Positions 42,381 to 51,936 of a stretch of DNA of 64,000 nucleotides are shown here, piece after piece. Source of the DNA: Sarcodiotheca gaudichaudii. Lineage: Eukaryota; Rhodophyta; Florideophyceae; Gigartinales; Solieriaceae. The notes beneath the pieces are model-generated. The model had not been told where the DNA came from. It searched no databases and saw only the letters and a program-made list of their open reading frames with translations. The stretch is from the NCBI GenBank assembly GCA_032355985.1, contig JAUKVZ010000010.1, forward strand, positions 19,134 through 83,133, given 5' to 3'. A program made the translations under genes and the position numbers. Each line of letters begins with the position of its first letter. Position 1 is the stretch's first letter.

Positions 42381-43805
42381 TTACTTAACTGGTAGTTTAC
42401 TAGTTATAGCCCATATAAATCTTTGTACGGTTATCTTACAATGCAGAGCAGCACTAGTTAATATAATCTTTGTAGGACTTTGATACTTATTTGAATTAAC
42501 TAACATTATAAACTTATAAGATTCATATGGAGGTACAAGAACAAATTGTTCATTATTTTTTTGAGTGTCTGCTAGAAAACTCTCTAAGTTGTATACTAAA
42601 ACTTTAGGCTCTTTTGGTAAATTATTTATAAATGTTTTTTTTCTTAGTTGCTGCCAATATTTCAGTGCGATATCATAATTAAGAAAAGCAATTGTATGAT
42701 CCTTATACTCATCAGCTTGATCCGAAATATATACAGAATTGTCTGAGTATTTTTTATTTATCATTTTTGCAAAATTTATTATATATATTGGCTGACCTTG
42801 AAAAAGTCTTTTTGCATGCTTCTGTTTCTTATGAAAAGAAACATTCTTTAAATACTGATAATGATTAATTAATTGTTCCAATTCTTTAAAATCAGGAATA
42901 AGATGAAATTGTGCTCGAGATAAGGATTGATTAACAAGTCTATAATACAAGTCTAGACCGGTAGTTGAAACTTTAAGCTTATGATTTAGATCATAGTGTC
43001 CATACTTTTGCTTAATATGATTTTTGTATTCTAGTGCATCATAAGGATTTACAAATAATAATCCATGATAAACATTTTGTTGATCAATATTACCACGAAA
43101 GCTATCATTATACCATTGATATATTTTAGATACAAGATGCCTATTGATTATTAATGCATTTGATGGCTCAGACATAATTATTTGATTTAAATTGTTTGCT
43201 ACCATAAAAACTGGCAGTCTATTTACCTGTAATTGTTTTACAAAATTTGAATCTGTAGTACTCAAAGGATTAATATTAGTATTTTTAATTATACTATTGT
43301 ATACATTACTAAATGAAAACCCATTTAAACCTTTACGCCAAACATATCGAAGATTAAACTTTACATGACTGTCAAGTAAACTTTTTTGTGAATCTGCTGT
43401 AGAATAAACTTTAATTTTGCCTGAAATTAATGCTTTATTAAAATTATACAAAAAATGCTTATATTCATTTGACTTGGTAGCAATGCCTTTAATTTTTAGC
43501 TGCCTTGTGTAGTGTTCATATTCTGGACTAAGAGAGGAAAAATAAATTCTTTCTTGCCAATATCGATTCATTAAGTTAGTAATAAAATTGCTAGACTTTA
43601 GCTTTTTATCAACGAAGTATTCAGTTTTAGCTACTGTGACTTTTGTATTTCGTTTTAACAATATTGTATTTCCAAAAGAAGCTTTTGTTTTTTTATCATG
43701 TTGATTATAAGAGACTGGTATATGAGTATGTTCAACCTTTGCAAGTTCTGCTGTTTGGGTATTGTGAAATAGCGTCTTAAGAAGAATCAGTTGATATAAG
43801 CCCAT
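42381..43805 (-). CDS. ycf80: Tic22-like protein (probably Ycf80)
   Basis: A 474-residue soluble, basic protein. Residues about 195-345 fit the Tic22 family: LQVNRLPVFMVANNLNQIIM, then LLFVNPYDALEYKNHIKQ (the conserved FxxxxDAxxxL pattern), then SLSRAQFHLIPDFKELEQLI. A second related unit follows with GQPIYIINFAKMINKK and IAFLNYDIALKYWQQLRKK. The first ~190 residues are not recognised. Tic22 is an intermembrane-space chaperone of the plastid import machinery and is periplasmic in cyanobacteria. No obvious signal peptide is seen, so how it would leave the stroma is unclear. The Ycf80 name is from memory; the family call is the firmer part. Confidence 0.65.
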   Translation of the reverse strand: MGLYQLILLKTLFHNTQTAELAKVEHTHIPVSYNQHDKKTKASFGNTILLKRNTKVTVAKTEYFVDKKLKSSNFITNLMNRYWQERIYFSSLSPEYEHYTRQLKIKGIATKSNEYKHFLYNFNKALISGKIKVYSTADSQKSLLDSHVKFNLRYVWRKGLNGFSFSNVYNSIIKNTNINPLSTTDSNFVKQLQVNRLPVFMVANNLNQIIMSEPSNALIINRHLVSKIYQWYNDSFRGNIDQQNVYHGLLFVNPYDALEYKNHIKQKYGHYDLNHKLKVSTTGLDLYYRLVNQSLSRAQFHLIPDFKELEQLINHYQYLKNVSFHKKQKHAKRLFQGQPIYIINFAKMINKKYSDNSVYISDQADEYKDHTIAFLNYDIALKYWQQLRKKTFINNLPKEPKVLVYNLESFLADTQKNNEQFVLVPPYESYKFIMLVNSNKYQSPTKIILTSAALHCKITVQRFIWAITSKLPVK

Positions 43806-43901
43806 TAATGTTTATCATGTAAGATGATTAATTAAATATTGTTTATAATCTTACTATATTACATATCATACTAATAAAGCAAACATATCTCAATTAATTA
43901 A

Positions 43902-44249
43902 TTAAATTGAAAAAGATTTTCCACAACCACATGTTTTTATAGCATTAGGGTTGATAAATTTAAAGCCACCTCCAATGAGTACATCTTCATAATCTAAAGA
44001 CATACCATATAAATATAATAAACTCTTACTATCACAGATAACTTGAAAATGATCGTAATCTATCGTCTCATCAAAATCTTTAACATTATTTTTATCTACA
44101 AAATTCATAGAATATGACAGGCCTGAACATCCACCTTGCTTCACAGAAATTTTCAAATACATCTTATTTATGTTTAATTGATTAAAACTTAACAAGTGCT
44201 TAATTGCTTTCTCTGTAATATATATAATTTTTTGAGAGCTATCTGTCAT
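43902..44249 (-). CDS. ycf57: IscA/SufA-type Fe-S carrier (Ycf57)
   Basis: A 115-residue A-type carrier with the three conserved cysteines: Cys41 in KQGGCSGLSY and Cys107/Cys109 in TCGCGKSF near the C-terminus. It delivers or stores Fe-S clusters made by SufBC, whose genes lie at 23.3-25.5 kb. It sits just downstream (same strand) of the tmRNA gene. Identification by motif is secure; the ycf57 name is the red plastid convention. Confidence 0.9.
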   Translation of the reverse strand: MTDSSQKIIYITEKAIKHLLSFNQLNINKMYLKISVKQGGCSGLSYSMNFVDKNNVKDFDETIDYDHFQVICDSKSLLYLYGMSLDYEDVLIGGGFKFINPNAIKTCGCGKSFSI

Positions 44250-44279
44250 AATAATATCTATCGATAAATGAATAATAAA

Positions 44280-44642
44280 TGGAACTGGTGGGACTTGAAC
44301 CCACGTCCATACAAAAAACAGATTGTAAAAGCTTACTTCACATAAACCTTATGGCTAATAAAGTAGAAAGGAGTAATCTATAAAAATTTTCACTTTGCTC
44401 TGTAATTTAGTTAAATTAAAGCGCATATATTAACCACTAATCGAACTTTAGATAAATCAAAGATCGAAATTCTAAAAAACTATTGATTTTAAGTAGTAAC
44501 AATTATACTATTACTAAGTTTTTAGAAAAAGAAACTATTTGATGTTTTGCATTTATAATTAAGCTAGGATTAATGAAGTCTAGCTCACCTTCATCCTTTG
44601 TAGCTATACAAACCGAACTGTATGTAGAAACCTAGCAGTCCC
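44280..44642 (-). ncRNA. ssrA: tmRNA (ssrA)
   Basis: A 363-base transfer-messenger RNA. The ends pair as GGGACTG/CAGTTCC and include the G3-U70 pair required by alanyl-tRNA synthetase; the 3' part has a T arm with GGTTCAAGTCC. The tag frame starts at GCA (44550-44548) and ends at TAA (44505-44503), giving AKHQIVSFSKNLVIV after the charged alanine. tmRNA rescues stalled ribosomes and marks the incomplete protein for Clp-type proteolysis. It is known from red algal plastids and often left unannotated. Confidence 0.93.
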
Positions 44643-44653
44643 TTTGATACAAC

Positions 44654-44682
44654 ATTATACCATGAAACAGCTAAAAATTTAA
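44654..44682 (-). promoter_or_regulatory. Putative promoter of ssrA
   Basis: On the minus strand a perfect TATAAT (44659-44654) lies 11 bases before the mature tmRNA 5' end, with TTAAAT (44682-44677) 17 bases upstream as a weak -35 box. Inferred from position and spacing. Confidence 0.5.
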
Positions 44683-44707
44683 GCTTTTTATTTTTCTTGT
44701 TACATCA

Positions 44708-44780
44708 CGAGCAAGGAAGGATTTGAACCTTCGACCATCAGAACCGGAATCTGATACTCTATCCACTGAGTTACATGCTC
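44708..44780 (-). tRNA. trnR(CCG): tRNA-Arg (CCG)
   Basis: Minus-strand cloverleaf: acceptor GAGCATG/CTTGCTC with one T-T mismatch, D arm with AGTGGATA, anticodon arm TCAGA-TTCCGGT-TCTGA giving CCG, T arm with GGTTCAAATCC, discriminator G. It lies just upstream of ssrA on the same strand. Confidence 0.94.
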
Positions 44781-44838
44781 TAATATGAACTAATGTTATT
44801 CTAAACAAAAAAACTTTGTTTTTTTGAGATTCACAGTC

Positions 44839-45084
44839 TTAACTTTGAATATATGACTGATTTAAAGTCAAAGATAATTCCGCTTTATATAGTTCTTTAC
44901 CTAAATATAAATAGTGACTATGAGATAATTGATTAAAACTATGATGCTTACAAATTAACTGACTCATTAAACATGAGTTTTTAGCTTGTAAACAAACCGA
45001 AGGACTACCATTGAAAGTATTAAAATAATAAAGAAGAATACTTTCTCCATAAAGAATGTTAACTAAACAGTAAGAAATATCCAT
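44839..45084 (-). CDS. Small DUF4346-like protein (possibly Ycf91)
   Basis: An 81-residue protein. The C-terminal part HSHYLYLGKELYKAELSLTL followed by NQSYIQS resembles the end of cyanobacterial DUF4346 proteins (H-x2-YLG-x-EL-x-KAE-x-AL ... YxQ). Four cysteines lie in the first half. No membrane segment is clear and the function is unknown. It stands alone on the minus strand, divergent from apcF, with about 160 bases between starts. Intact frame and the conserved motif argue for a real gene; the Ycf91 name is uncertain. Confidence 0.6.
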   Translation of the reverse strand: MDISYCLVNILYGESILLYYFNTFNGSPSVCLQAKNSCLMSQLICKHHSFNQLSHSHYLYLGKELYKAELSLTLNQSYIQS

Positions 45085-45245
45085 TTTATATATAAAAAGA
45101 TGAAAAGATATATAAAATTGTACATGTTAATAACAAAAAACTAGTACAATCATATTAGTATAAACTAATGACAGATTTGTTGTCTAGCTAATATACAAAA
45201 TATTATCATTTTGTTTAAAAAGATATTGAATTGGAGATAAAAATA

Positions 45246-45755
45246 ATGCAGGATGCTATAACTAATGTTTTAAATAAATATGATTTAATAGGAAAATATC
45301 TTGATAGCAAAGCTATTAATCAAATTGATAAATATTTTGATAGCGCATCTATAAGAATTCAAGCAATTGAATTAATTAATAGTCAAGCTTCGAAAATTGT
45401 TAGAGAAACTGCCGCAAGATTATATAATGAACAACCTGAATTATTAAGACCCAGTGGTAATTCATATACAACTAGGCGATATGCTGCATGTTTACGTGAT
45501 ATTGAATATTATTTAAGGTATGCTAGTTATTCTTTAATTGCTGGTGATACAAATATTTTAAATGAAAGAGTACTAGATGGTCTTAAAGAAACATATAACT
45601 CTCTGGGTGTACCTATTGCACCTACAATTAGAAGTATTAAGCTTCTGGAAAATATTATACAAGATGAACTAAACTATACTAATTCAGACTATCAAATTTT
45701 GATTAGCGAACCTTTTGAATATTTAATTACAAGTTTGAGCGAGAAAAATATTTAA
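45246..45755 (+). CDS. apcF: Allophycocyanin beta-18 subunit
   Basis: The product is 169 residues from the ATG at 45246, which is preceded by GGAG at 45233-45236; a TTG at 45231 would swallow that site. It is a beta-type phycobiliprotein (MQDAITNVLN) with Cys82 in AACLRDIEYYLRYA for phycocyanobilin. Its C-terminus diverges from ApcB, as in ApcF, which partners the ApcE chromophore domain in the core and is part of the terminal emitter. It is separate from the apcE-apcA-apcB block at the start of the window. Confidence 0.93.
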   Translation: MQDAITNVLNKYDLIGKYLDSKAINQIDKYFDSASIRIQAIELINSQASKIVRETAARLYNEQPELLRPSGNSYTTRRYAACLRDIEYYLRYASYSLIAGDTNILNERVLDGLKETYNSLGVPIAPTIRSIKLLENIIQDELNYTNSDYQILISEPFEYLITSLSEKNI

Positions 45756-45826
45756 TTCATATTTTATGATAAGTTGGAAATAAATGTATTCTCTGCTAAA
45801 TTACAAAAAATGAACCATAATACTAT

Positions 45827-46129
45827 ATGAACTTGATAAATAACATATCACTAACAAAAATTTTACAATATGGATTTAACTATTTAAGTATACAATTAAT
45901 TAGCTTACTTTTAGGTTTTTTTATTGCAACTGCAATGTCAACTATAAGTGCACAAACAGGTGATTGGAGCGTGATAGCCGCGTCTATTATTGTCACATTT
46001 AATGAATTGATAAGCAAGCTTATTTATAGTAAAAAAAATTTTTTTTTCAAGGTCCCTTACATTGTTAATCAAATAAGAATAGGTATTGTATATGGTTTAT
46101 TTGTTGATGCATTTAAGTTAGGTAGCTAA
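45827..46129 (+). CDS. ycf20: Ycf20 membrane protein
   Basis: A 100-residue DUF565/Ycf20 protein with the diagnostic LLGFFIATAMSTISAQTGDWSVIAASIIV (two pieces, residues about 27-56). One or two membrane segments are likely. In Chlamydomonas a relative affects non-photochemical quenching, but the function in red plastids is unknown. It follows apcF by about 70 bases and ends at a strong hairpin shared with cpcG. Confidence 0.92.
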   Translation: MNLINNISLTKILQYGFNYLSIQLISLLLGFFIATAMSTISAQTGDWSVIAASIIVTFNELISKLIYSKKNFFFKVPYIVNQIRIGIVYGLFVDAFKLGS

Positions 46130-46139
46130 TCAGTAAAAA

Positions 46140-46170
46140 AGGAATCAAAAATTTGTGACTTTTGATTCCT
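46140..46170. terminator. Bidirectional hairpin between ycf20 and cpcG
   Basis: A perfect 11-base inverted repeat AGGAATCAAAA/TTTTGATTCCT (46140-46150 and 46160-46170) with a 9-base loop between convergent genes. Confidence 0.7.
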
Positions 46171-46253
46171 AATATAATAAAAATTTTGACTTCAATTAGC
46201 TTAAGGAGATTTTTTTTGCACAATATAATAAGCAATAGACAAACTAAATTAAA

Positions 46254-46952
46254 CTAATTAGATGAAGAAACTTCAAATACCATATCTAAAAATAAAGCTG
46301 GATCTCCTGCCCTAGGAGATTGCTCTTGCGGTCTAAATTGACGTACTGGACCTGGCCATAAAAGCTTTGGCATACCTTGCTGGCTAGTAAAATCTTGACA
46401 CATACGAGGAGTCTTCAAATTAAATGGAATTTCCCCTTTACTTCTTTGCGTAATAACTCTTCTTCTTTGATATGGTACTGTATTATCTCCAAAATTATCC
46501 ACATATTCATCACTTGATAATAAAATATCAACAAAAGTTTCTAAACCTTTTGATCCAATAACAATAGAGAAAGCTAGTTTTTCTCTATCATTATAAATAT
46601 CTCGTCCTAGTAATCTTTGGATACACATTTCTACAAAACGGTAATTATTATTAACATCATAATTTAAATTACGGAAAGCTTGGGATAATAATAGTCCTTT
46701 AATAAAATCCTTAACTTTAATTTGATTGAATCTTAATTGAGATTCCAAAAAAGGTTCACGATTACTTACTAAGATTTGATGCTCACTAAACACTTGTCGA
46801 TAGGCTGCCCAAATAATTTCATCCATTTCAAGGGCTGTAGGCAAACTATCTACTGTATAAATTTTAGGCTGTTCTTCTCCTGGAAAATAATCAAATCCAT
46901 CAACTCTTTGATTTTGTGTTGAAAAGGAATAATTCAATATCGGAATAGACAT
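46254..46952 (-). CDS. cpcG: Phycobilisome rod-core linker CpcG
   Basis: A 232-residue linker with one PF00427 repeat: MSIPILNYSFSTQNQRVDGF, the helical DEIIWAAYRQVFSEHQIL, ESQLRFNQIKVKDFIKGLLLS and the closing DNFGDNTVPYQRRRV. CpcG joins phycocyanin rods to the allophycocyanin core. It converges with ycf20 and is divergent from nblA, the degradation adaptor; sharing an intergenic control region with nblA is notable. Confidence 0.96.
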   Translation of the reverse strand: MSIPILNYSFSTQNQRVDGFDYFPGEEQPKIYTVDSLPTALEMDEIIWAAYRQVFSEHQILVSNREPFLESQLRFNQIKVKDFIKGLLLSQAFRNLNYDVNNNYRFVEMCIQRLLGRDIYNDREKLAFSIVIGSKGLETFVDILLSSDEYVDNFGDNTVPYQRRRVITQRSKGEIPFNLKTPRMCQDFTSQQGMPKLLWPGPVRQFRPQEQSPRAGDPALFLDMVFEVSSSN

Positions 46953-47259
46953 AACAGTTCTCCATATTTGTCTCTATCTTTAATAAATTTTCTACGAATA
47001 TATGATTCAAAATTAATTATCTGAAGTATTTATACAACAACTAAATAATTTTCTTTCATATAAGTTTAATTTTAGTCTGCACAGCATAACATAAAAAATA
47101 CTACAAACTAAAATTACCTAATATAAATGATTATTCTAATTGTTTTTAGCATAAACAATCATATTAAAACATTATACTAGAATTAGTAAAAGAAAATACT
47201 TTCGTCTTGATCATTATTTAATAAATATATATTAAAAAACTAATTAATACTCGCATAAT
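46953..47259. promoter_or_regulatory. Divergent region between cpcG and nblA
   Basis: This 307-base region has no gene I can support. It holds two inverted repeats: TAATTTTAGT/ACTAAAATTA (47067-47076 and 47107-47116, 30-base loop) and ATTGTTT/AAACAAT (47139-47145 and 47153-47159, 7-base loop). Promoters for both genes should lie here, but none is clear. Confidence 0.35.
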
Positions 47260-47433
47260 ATGGACAATGCTAATACATTAACACTTGAACAAGAATTTCA
47301 ATTGATTATATATAAAAAAAAAGTTTATAAACTAAAAGATCAAGGCTTGAAAAAGTATCTAGTTGCAACTCTTAAACAAATGATGATAAAAGATAATATA
47401 ATTAAATATTTCATCAAAAACTCTATTCCTTAA
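47260..47433 (+). CDS. nblA: Phycobilisome degradation protein NblA (Ycf18)
   Basis: A 57-residue protein: LTLEQEFQLIIYKKKVYKL, then a central LKKYLVATLKQMMIKDNIIKYFIK (two pieces). This matches the NblA core (LSLEQQF-x-iR-fe, then Lx-LYeqMMvrDN-y-ell). NblA is a helical-hairpin dimer that binds phycobiliproteins and presents them to Clp protease during starvation. No clear Shine-Dalgarno is seen. It lies directly upstream of cpeB-cpeA on the same strand, next to its own substrates. Confidence 0.85.
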   Translation: MDNANTLTLEQEFQLIIYKKKVYKLKDQGLKKYLVATLKQMMIKDNIIKYFIKNSIP

Positions 47434-47558
47434 TAGACAATTGAAACCAACCGCATAAAGCTAAATATTACGAAATATTGACTTGTTATATACTCATCTA
47501 TAGAAATCTCATATATTATAGTTTTGATACTAATACATCGGCTTGTACAAAAAATTGA

Positions 47559-48140
<582 letters not shown>

Positions 48141-48186
48141 TAATAGTAAAACAACAGATTAATAAAGTATTAGACAAAAATACTGA

Positions 48187-48702
<516 letters not shown>

Positions 48703-48728
48703 TTACGAACTATCTTAATTAAAACCAC

Positions 48729-48787
48729 AAAAACATAATAAAAAAACTAAATTCATAATCATATTTAGTATAAATTATTATGTTTTT
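48729..48787 (+). terminator. Long stem-loop after cpeA
   Basis: A perfect 13-base inverted repeat (48729-48741 and 48775-48787, AAAAACATAATAA and its complement) with a 33-base loop that can form an inner ACTAAAT/ATTTAGT stem. The 3' arm ends in T5. It is placed as a terminator of the cpeBA transcript. Confidence 0.65.
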
Positions 48788-48879
48788 CTTCTCATTTTAC
48801 TAACTATAGCTCATGTATTTCCAGAAATATTTCAACATATCATATATAATATATTTGAATATCAAATTGGAAAAACAAC

Positions 48880-49788
48880 ATGAATATACAATTAATAGAA
48901 AACAGTTTAATTAATACCTCTTTTGCTATGTTGCTAGTTACCTTGATAATATATTGGTTAAGTATAGCATTCACGGACTTAAATGTACTTTACAAAATCG
49001 GAACTACTCTAACTTTTTTCATAAATATATGCCTTGCAATATCCTTGTTCTTGAGATGGATATCGAATGGATATTTTCCTTTAAGTAACTTATACGAATC
49101 TCTAATTTTTTTAACATGGGGTTTAACTTTTGTACATCTAATTTTAGAAAAACAAAATCAAAGTAGGTTGATTGGTGCAATAAATATTCCTATATCTTTA
49201 TTTTTGATTTCTTTTACTAGTTTTTTACTTCCTGAAGAAATGAAAAAAGCTGCACCATTAGTTCCAGCATTAAGGTCAAATTGGCTAATGATGCATGTGA
49301 GTATAATGATGATAAGCTATTCAGTTTTAATTTTAGGTTCTTTATTATCTATACTATTTCTAGTAATATACAAAGGAGGTTTTCATAGTAATAGAATAAC
49401 AAATCAAACATCTAGTTATCAGAAATCAGCACAAATTAATGTTCATCAATATAATATTATTAATAGAATAAGTGTACTTGAAAGTATTGACAATCTAAGT
49501 TACCGCATTATAGGTTTAGGCTTCCCATTACTAACTATAGGTATTATAGCTGGAGCTGTATGGGCCAATGAAGCATGGGGATCATACTGGAGTTGGGATC
49601 CTAAAGAAACGTGGGCATTAATAACATGGTTAATATTTGCAGCTTATTTACATACTAGATTTAGTAAGTCATGGAAAGGGGAAAAGCCAGCTATTTTAGC
49701 ATCTGTTGGTTTTATTGTTGTTTGGATTTGTTACTTAGGCGTAAATTTTCTAGGCAAAGGATTACATAGTTATGGTTGGGTTTCTTAA
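48880..49788 (+). CDS. ccsA: Cytochrome c biogenesis protein CcsA
   Basis: A 302-residue, multi-span (about eight helices) membrane protein with the tryptophan-rich haem-handling motif WGSYWSWDPKETWAL near residue 235, plus conserved histidines in FVHLILE, MMHVSIMM and the C-terminal GKGLHSYGW. With Ccs1 it carries haem across the thylakoid and attaches it to cytochrome f and c6. ccs1 is not in the window. It follows the cpeBA terminator. Confidence 0.95.
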   Translation: MNIQLIENSLINTSFAMLLVTLIIYWLSIAFTDLNVLYKIGTTLTFFINICLAISLFLRWISNGYFPLSNLYESLIFLTWGLTFVHLILEKQNQSRLIGAINIPISLFLISFTSFLLPEEMKKAAPLVPALRSNWLMMHVSIMMISYSVLILGSLLSILFLVIYKGGFHSNRITNQTSSYQKSAQINVHQYNIINRISVLESIDNLSYRIIGLGFPLLTIGIIAGAVWANEAWGSYWSWDPKETWALITWLIFAAYLHTRFSKSWKGEKPAILASVGFIVVWICYLGVNFLGKGLHSYGWVS

Positions 49789-49891
49789 TTAAGATATATT
49801 TATTATTAACTAATTTATTTAAAATCTATACAATTTAGTTTATTATATTATATATAAAACCTATAAATTTATTACACTGCATTAATCTCAT

Positions 49892-50152
49892 ATGTATTCA
49901 AATATTTTACTAACGGTAGTTCCACATACATCTAATTGGTCTTCTAACACTGCGCTGATTATGATTATATGTAATTTTATATGTATTGGTATTGGAAGGT
50001 ATAGTATCAAAGTCAGAGGTTTGGGACCAGGAATACCAATACTTGGACTAGAAGGTTTTGGTTTACCTGAACTATTAGCTACTGCAAGTCTTGGACATGT
50101 AATTGGTACTGGAATAATTATTGGACTAAGTACCACAGGATTCATAAAATAG
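49892..50152 (+). CDS. psaK: Photosystem I subunit PsaK
   Basis: An 86-residue, two-helix membrane protein. The segment IGRYSIKVRGLGPGIPILGLEGFGLPELLATASLGHVIGTG (residues about 34-74, in pieces) is diagnostic of PsaK, a peripheral PSI subunit that binds antenna chlorophyll. The helices flank a glycine-rich loop. It is convergent with accA across a short hairpin. A longer-looking frame on the opposite strand is a shadow. Confidence 0.95.
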   Translation: MYSNILLTVVPHTSNWSSNTALIMIICNFICIGIGRYSIKVRGLGPGIPILGLEGFGLPELLATASLGHVIGTGIIIGLSTTGFIK

Positions 50153-50172
50153 GAGCTTTCTAATTTTTTTTA

Positions 50173-50202
50173 TATTATAGCCTGATGCGTCAAGCTATAA
50201 TA
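50173..50202. terminator. Hairpin between psaK and accA
   Basis: A perfect nine-base inverted repeat TATTATAGC/GCTATAATA (50173-50181 and 50194-50202) with a 12-base loop lies between two convergent genes; a T8 tract precedes it. Confidence 0.6.
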
Positions 50203-50228
50203 AGATATATTAAGCTATTAGCTTATAC

Positions 50229-51197
50229 CTATTCTTCATAAAACGCACCTATCTTTCGAAATTTTTTATATCTAAGTTCTTTTATTTGAGCACCTGAGAA
50301 CTTTTCTAGTCTGTTAAGCTCAATAATTAGATGTTTCTTTAGTTCACTAGATGCTGCATTTGGATTTAATTGAGAACCTCCAATCGGCTCTGCAATAATT
50401 CGGTCAATTACACCTAAAACTTTTAAATCAGACGCAGTTATCTTTAAAGCCTCTGCTGCTTCTAGAGACTGCGTACTATCCTTCCATAAAATAGCTGCAC
50501 ATGCTTCTGGAGTAGCCACAGTGTATACAGCATACTCTAGCATTAAAATTATATCTCCAACTCCAATCCCTAGAGCTCCGCCAGAACCGCCCTCACCTAA
50601 AATAGTGCAAATAATTGGAACTGTAAAAGAAAACATTTCACGTAAATTAACAGCAATGGCTTCTCCTTGACCTAATCGCTCAGCTTCTATGCCTGCCCAA
50701 GCTCCTGGAGTATCGATAAAAGTTAATATTGGAAAATTAAACTTATTGGCATGCTGCATTAAACGTAACGCTTTTCGATAACCACCAGGAGAAGGCATGC
50801 CAAAATTTCTAGCTAAATTGTCTTTAGTATCTTTACCTCTTTGGTGACCAACAAATATTACTGTTTTCCCATCTAACCTACCAATTCCGCCTACTAGAGC
50901 AGCATCATCTGCACCTCCCCGATCACCATGAAGTTCAATCCATTGATCTAATATAGATGGTATATAATCCAGTGTAGTAGGTCTATCAGGCTGCCTTACC
51001 AGATTTAATCTTTGCAGAGGTGTCAAAGAATGAAATATATCTTTTTTTAATTTATGCAACTGATATAGAAGAGTATTCAGTTCATCTTCTACATAAGGGC
51101 GATAGTCAGGAGATACATTCTTTAGTTGATCAACTTGGTACTCTAAATCAATTACTGGTTTTAAAAATTCCATAGATACACTTTTTCGATTAACCAT
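50229..51197 (-). CDS. accA: Acetyl-CoA carboxylase carboxyltransferase alpha subunit
   Basis: A 322-residue AccA. The carboxyltransferase core shows GDRGGADDAALVGGIGRLDG, FNFPILTFIDTPGAWAG and EGGSGGALGIGVGD, which form the acyl-CoA/biotin site with AccD. It makes malonyl-CoA for fatty acids in the stroma. The first ATG (MVNRKSVSMEF) has no obvious ribosome site; an ATG eight codons in is an alternative. accA in the plastid is a red algal trait; accB and accD lie elsewhere. Confidence 0.97.
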   Translation of the reverse strand: MVNRKSVSMEFLKPVIDLEYQVDQLKNVSPDYRPYVEDELNTLLYQLHKLKKDIFHSLTPLQRLNLVRQPDRPTTLDYIPSILDQWIELHGDRGGADDAALVGGIGRLDGKTVIFVGHQRGKDTKDNLARNFGMPSPGGYRKALRLMQHANKFNFPILTFIDTPGAWAGIEAERLGQGEAIAVNLREMFSFTVPIICTILGEGGSGGALGIGVGDIILMLEYAVYTVATPEACAAILWKDSTQSLEAAEALKITASDLKVLGVIDRIIAEPIGGSQLNPNAASSELKKHLIIELNRLEKFSGAQIKELRYKKFRKIGAFYEE

Positions 51198-51243
51198 AGT
51201 TATGTAGGTAATACAAGAATAATTTATAAGATTTTAATTATTA

Positions 51244-51897
51244 CTATACACGTCCTAACAAGATTCTAAAAGTATAATTGGAGAATAGTTGAACTAAACT
51301 TGAAACATCAGATGCCACATTGATAAGATCATCCGATAGCTCAATACTATTTTGTAGAAGAACATAAAGAATATGAAAAAAACTTGGATCATCAAAACGT
51401 TGTGAAATACGAGTTGCAGATCTAATAAGATCGTCATAATTAAGACCCCTATCACCTTCTATAAAATTTAAATGGCAAATTAAATCAGACTTCATGCATT
51501 CTTGAGAAAGTACATTAATTTGTTGAGACTTTGTTAATTTTATTTTTTCTAAAGGAATAATATCAATTACTGTATCATTTAGTAAACCTGTTTGATTAGT
51601 CTCTACTATAGAATTCTTAGGAATTAAAGTAGTTTTAGAGTCAATAGAAGCTAATACTATTACAGAATTTAAATCAACTTTTATATTTTTAATATATCCT
51701 ATATCAACTCCTCTCATTCTCAAGGATGTTCCTTGTTTTATACCATGTGCATTATTAAATTCTATAAAGAACAAATATCCAGTACCTACTAATTTAATAT
51801 TTAAAACTAGCCAAATAAGAATAGTAAAAAACGTAAAAAACAGAAGTGTAACGATATTTTTTATATTAATTGCAAATTTTTTAGATTTTATCTTCAT
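51244..51897 (-). CDS. ycf22: Ycf22, MCE/MlaD-domain protein
   Basis: The product is 217 residues from the ATG at 51897; a TTG 36 bases upstream is less likely. One N-terminal membrane helix (residues about 18-38, NIVTLLFFTFFTILIWLVLNI) is followed by an MlaD/MCE domain with GIKQGTSLRMRGVDIGYIKNI and TGLLNDTVIDIIP. The family, like plant TGD2, is the substrate-binding part of an envelope lipid ABC importer. ycf63 (permease) is not here. It lies three bases-scale close to ycf23, suggesting one transcript. Confidence 0.9.
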   Translation of the reverse strand: MKIKSKKFAINIKNIVTLLFFTFFTILIWLVLNIKLVGTGYLFFIEFNNAHGIKQGTSLRMRGVDIGYIKNIKVDLNSVIVLASIDSKTTLIPKNSIVETNQTGLLNDTVIDIIPLEKIKLTKSQQINVLSQECMKSDLICHLNFIEGDRGLNYDDLIRSATRISQRFDDPSFFHILYVLLQNSIELSDDLINVASDVSSLVQLFSNYTFRILLGRV

Positions 51898-51936
51898 AGT
51901 TAGGAAAATATAGCATATAATAACTAGAGCCAAACT

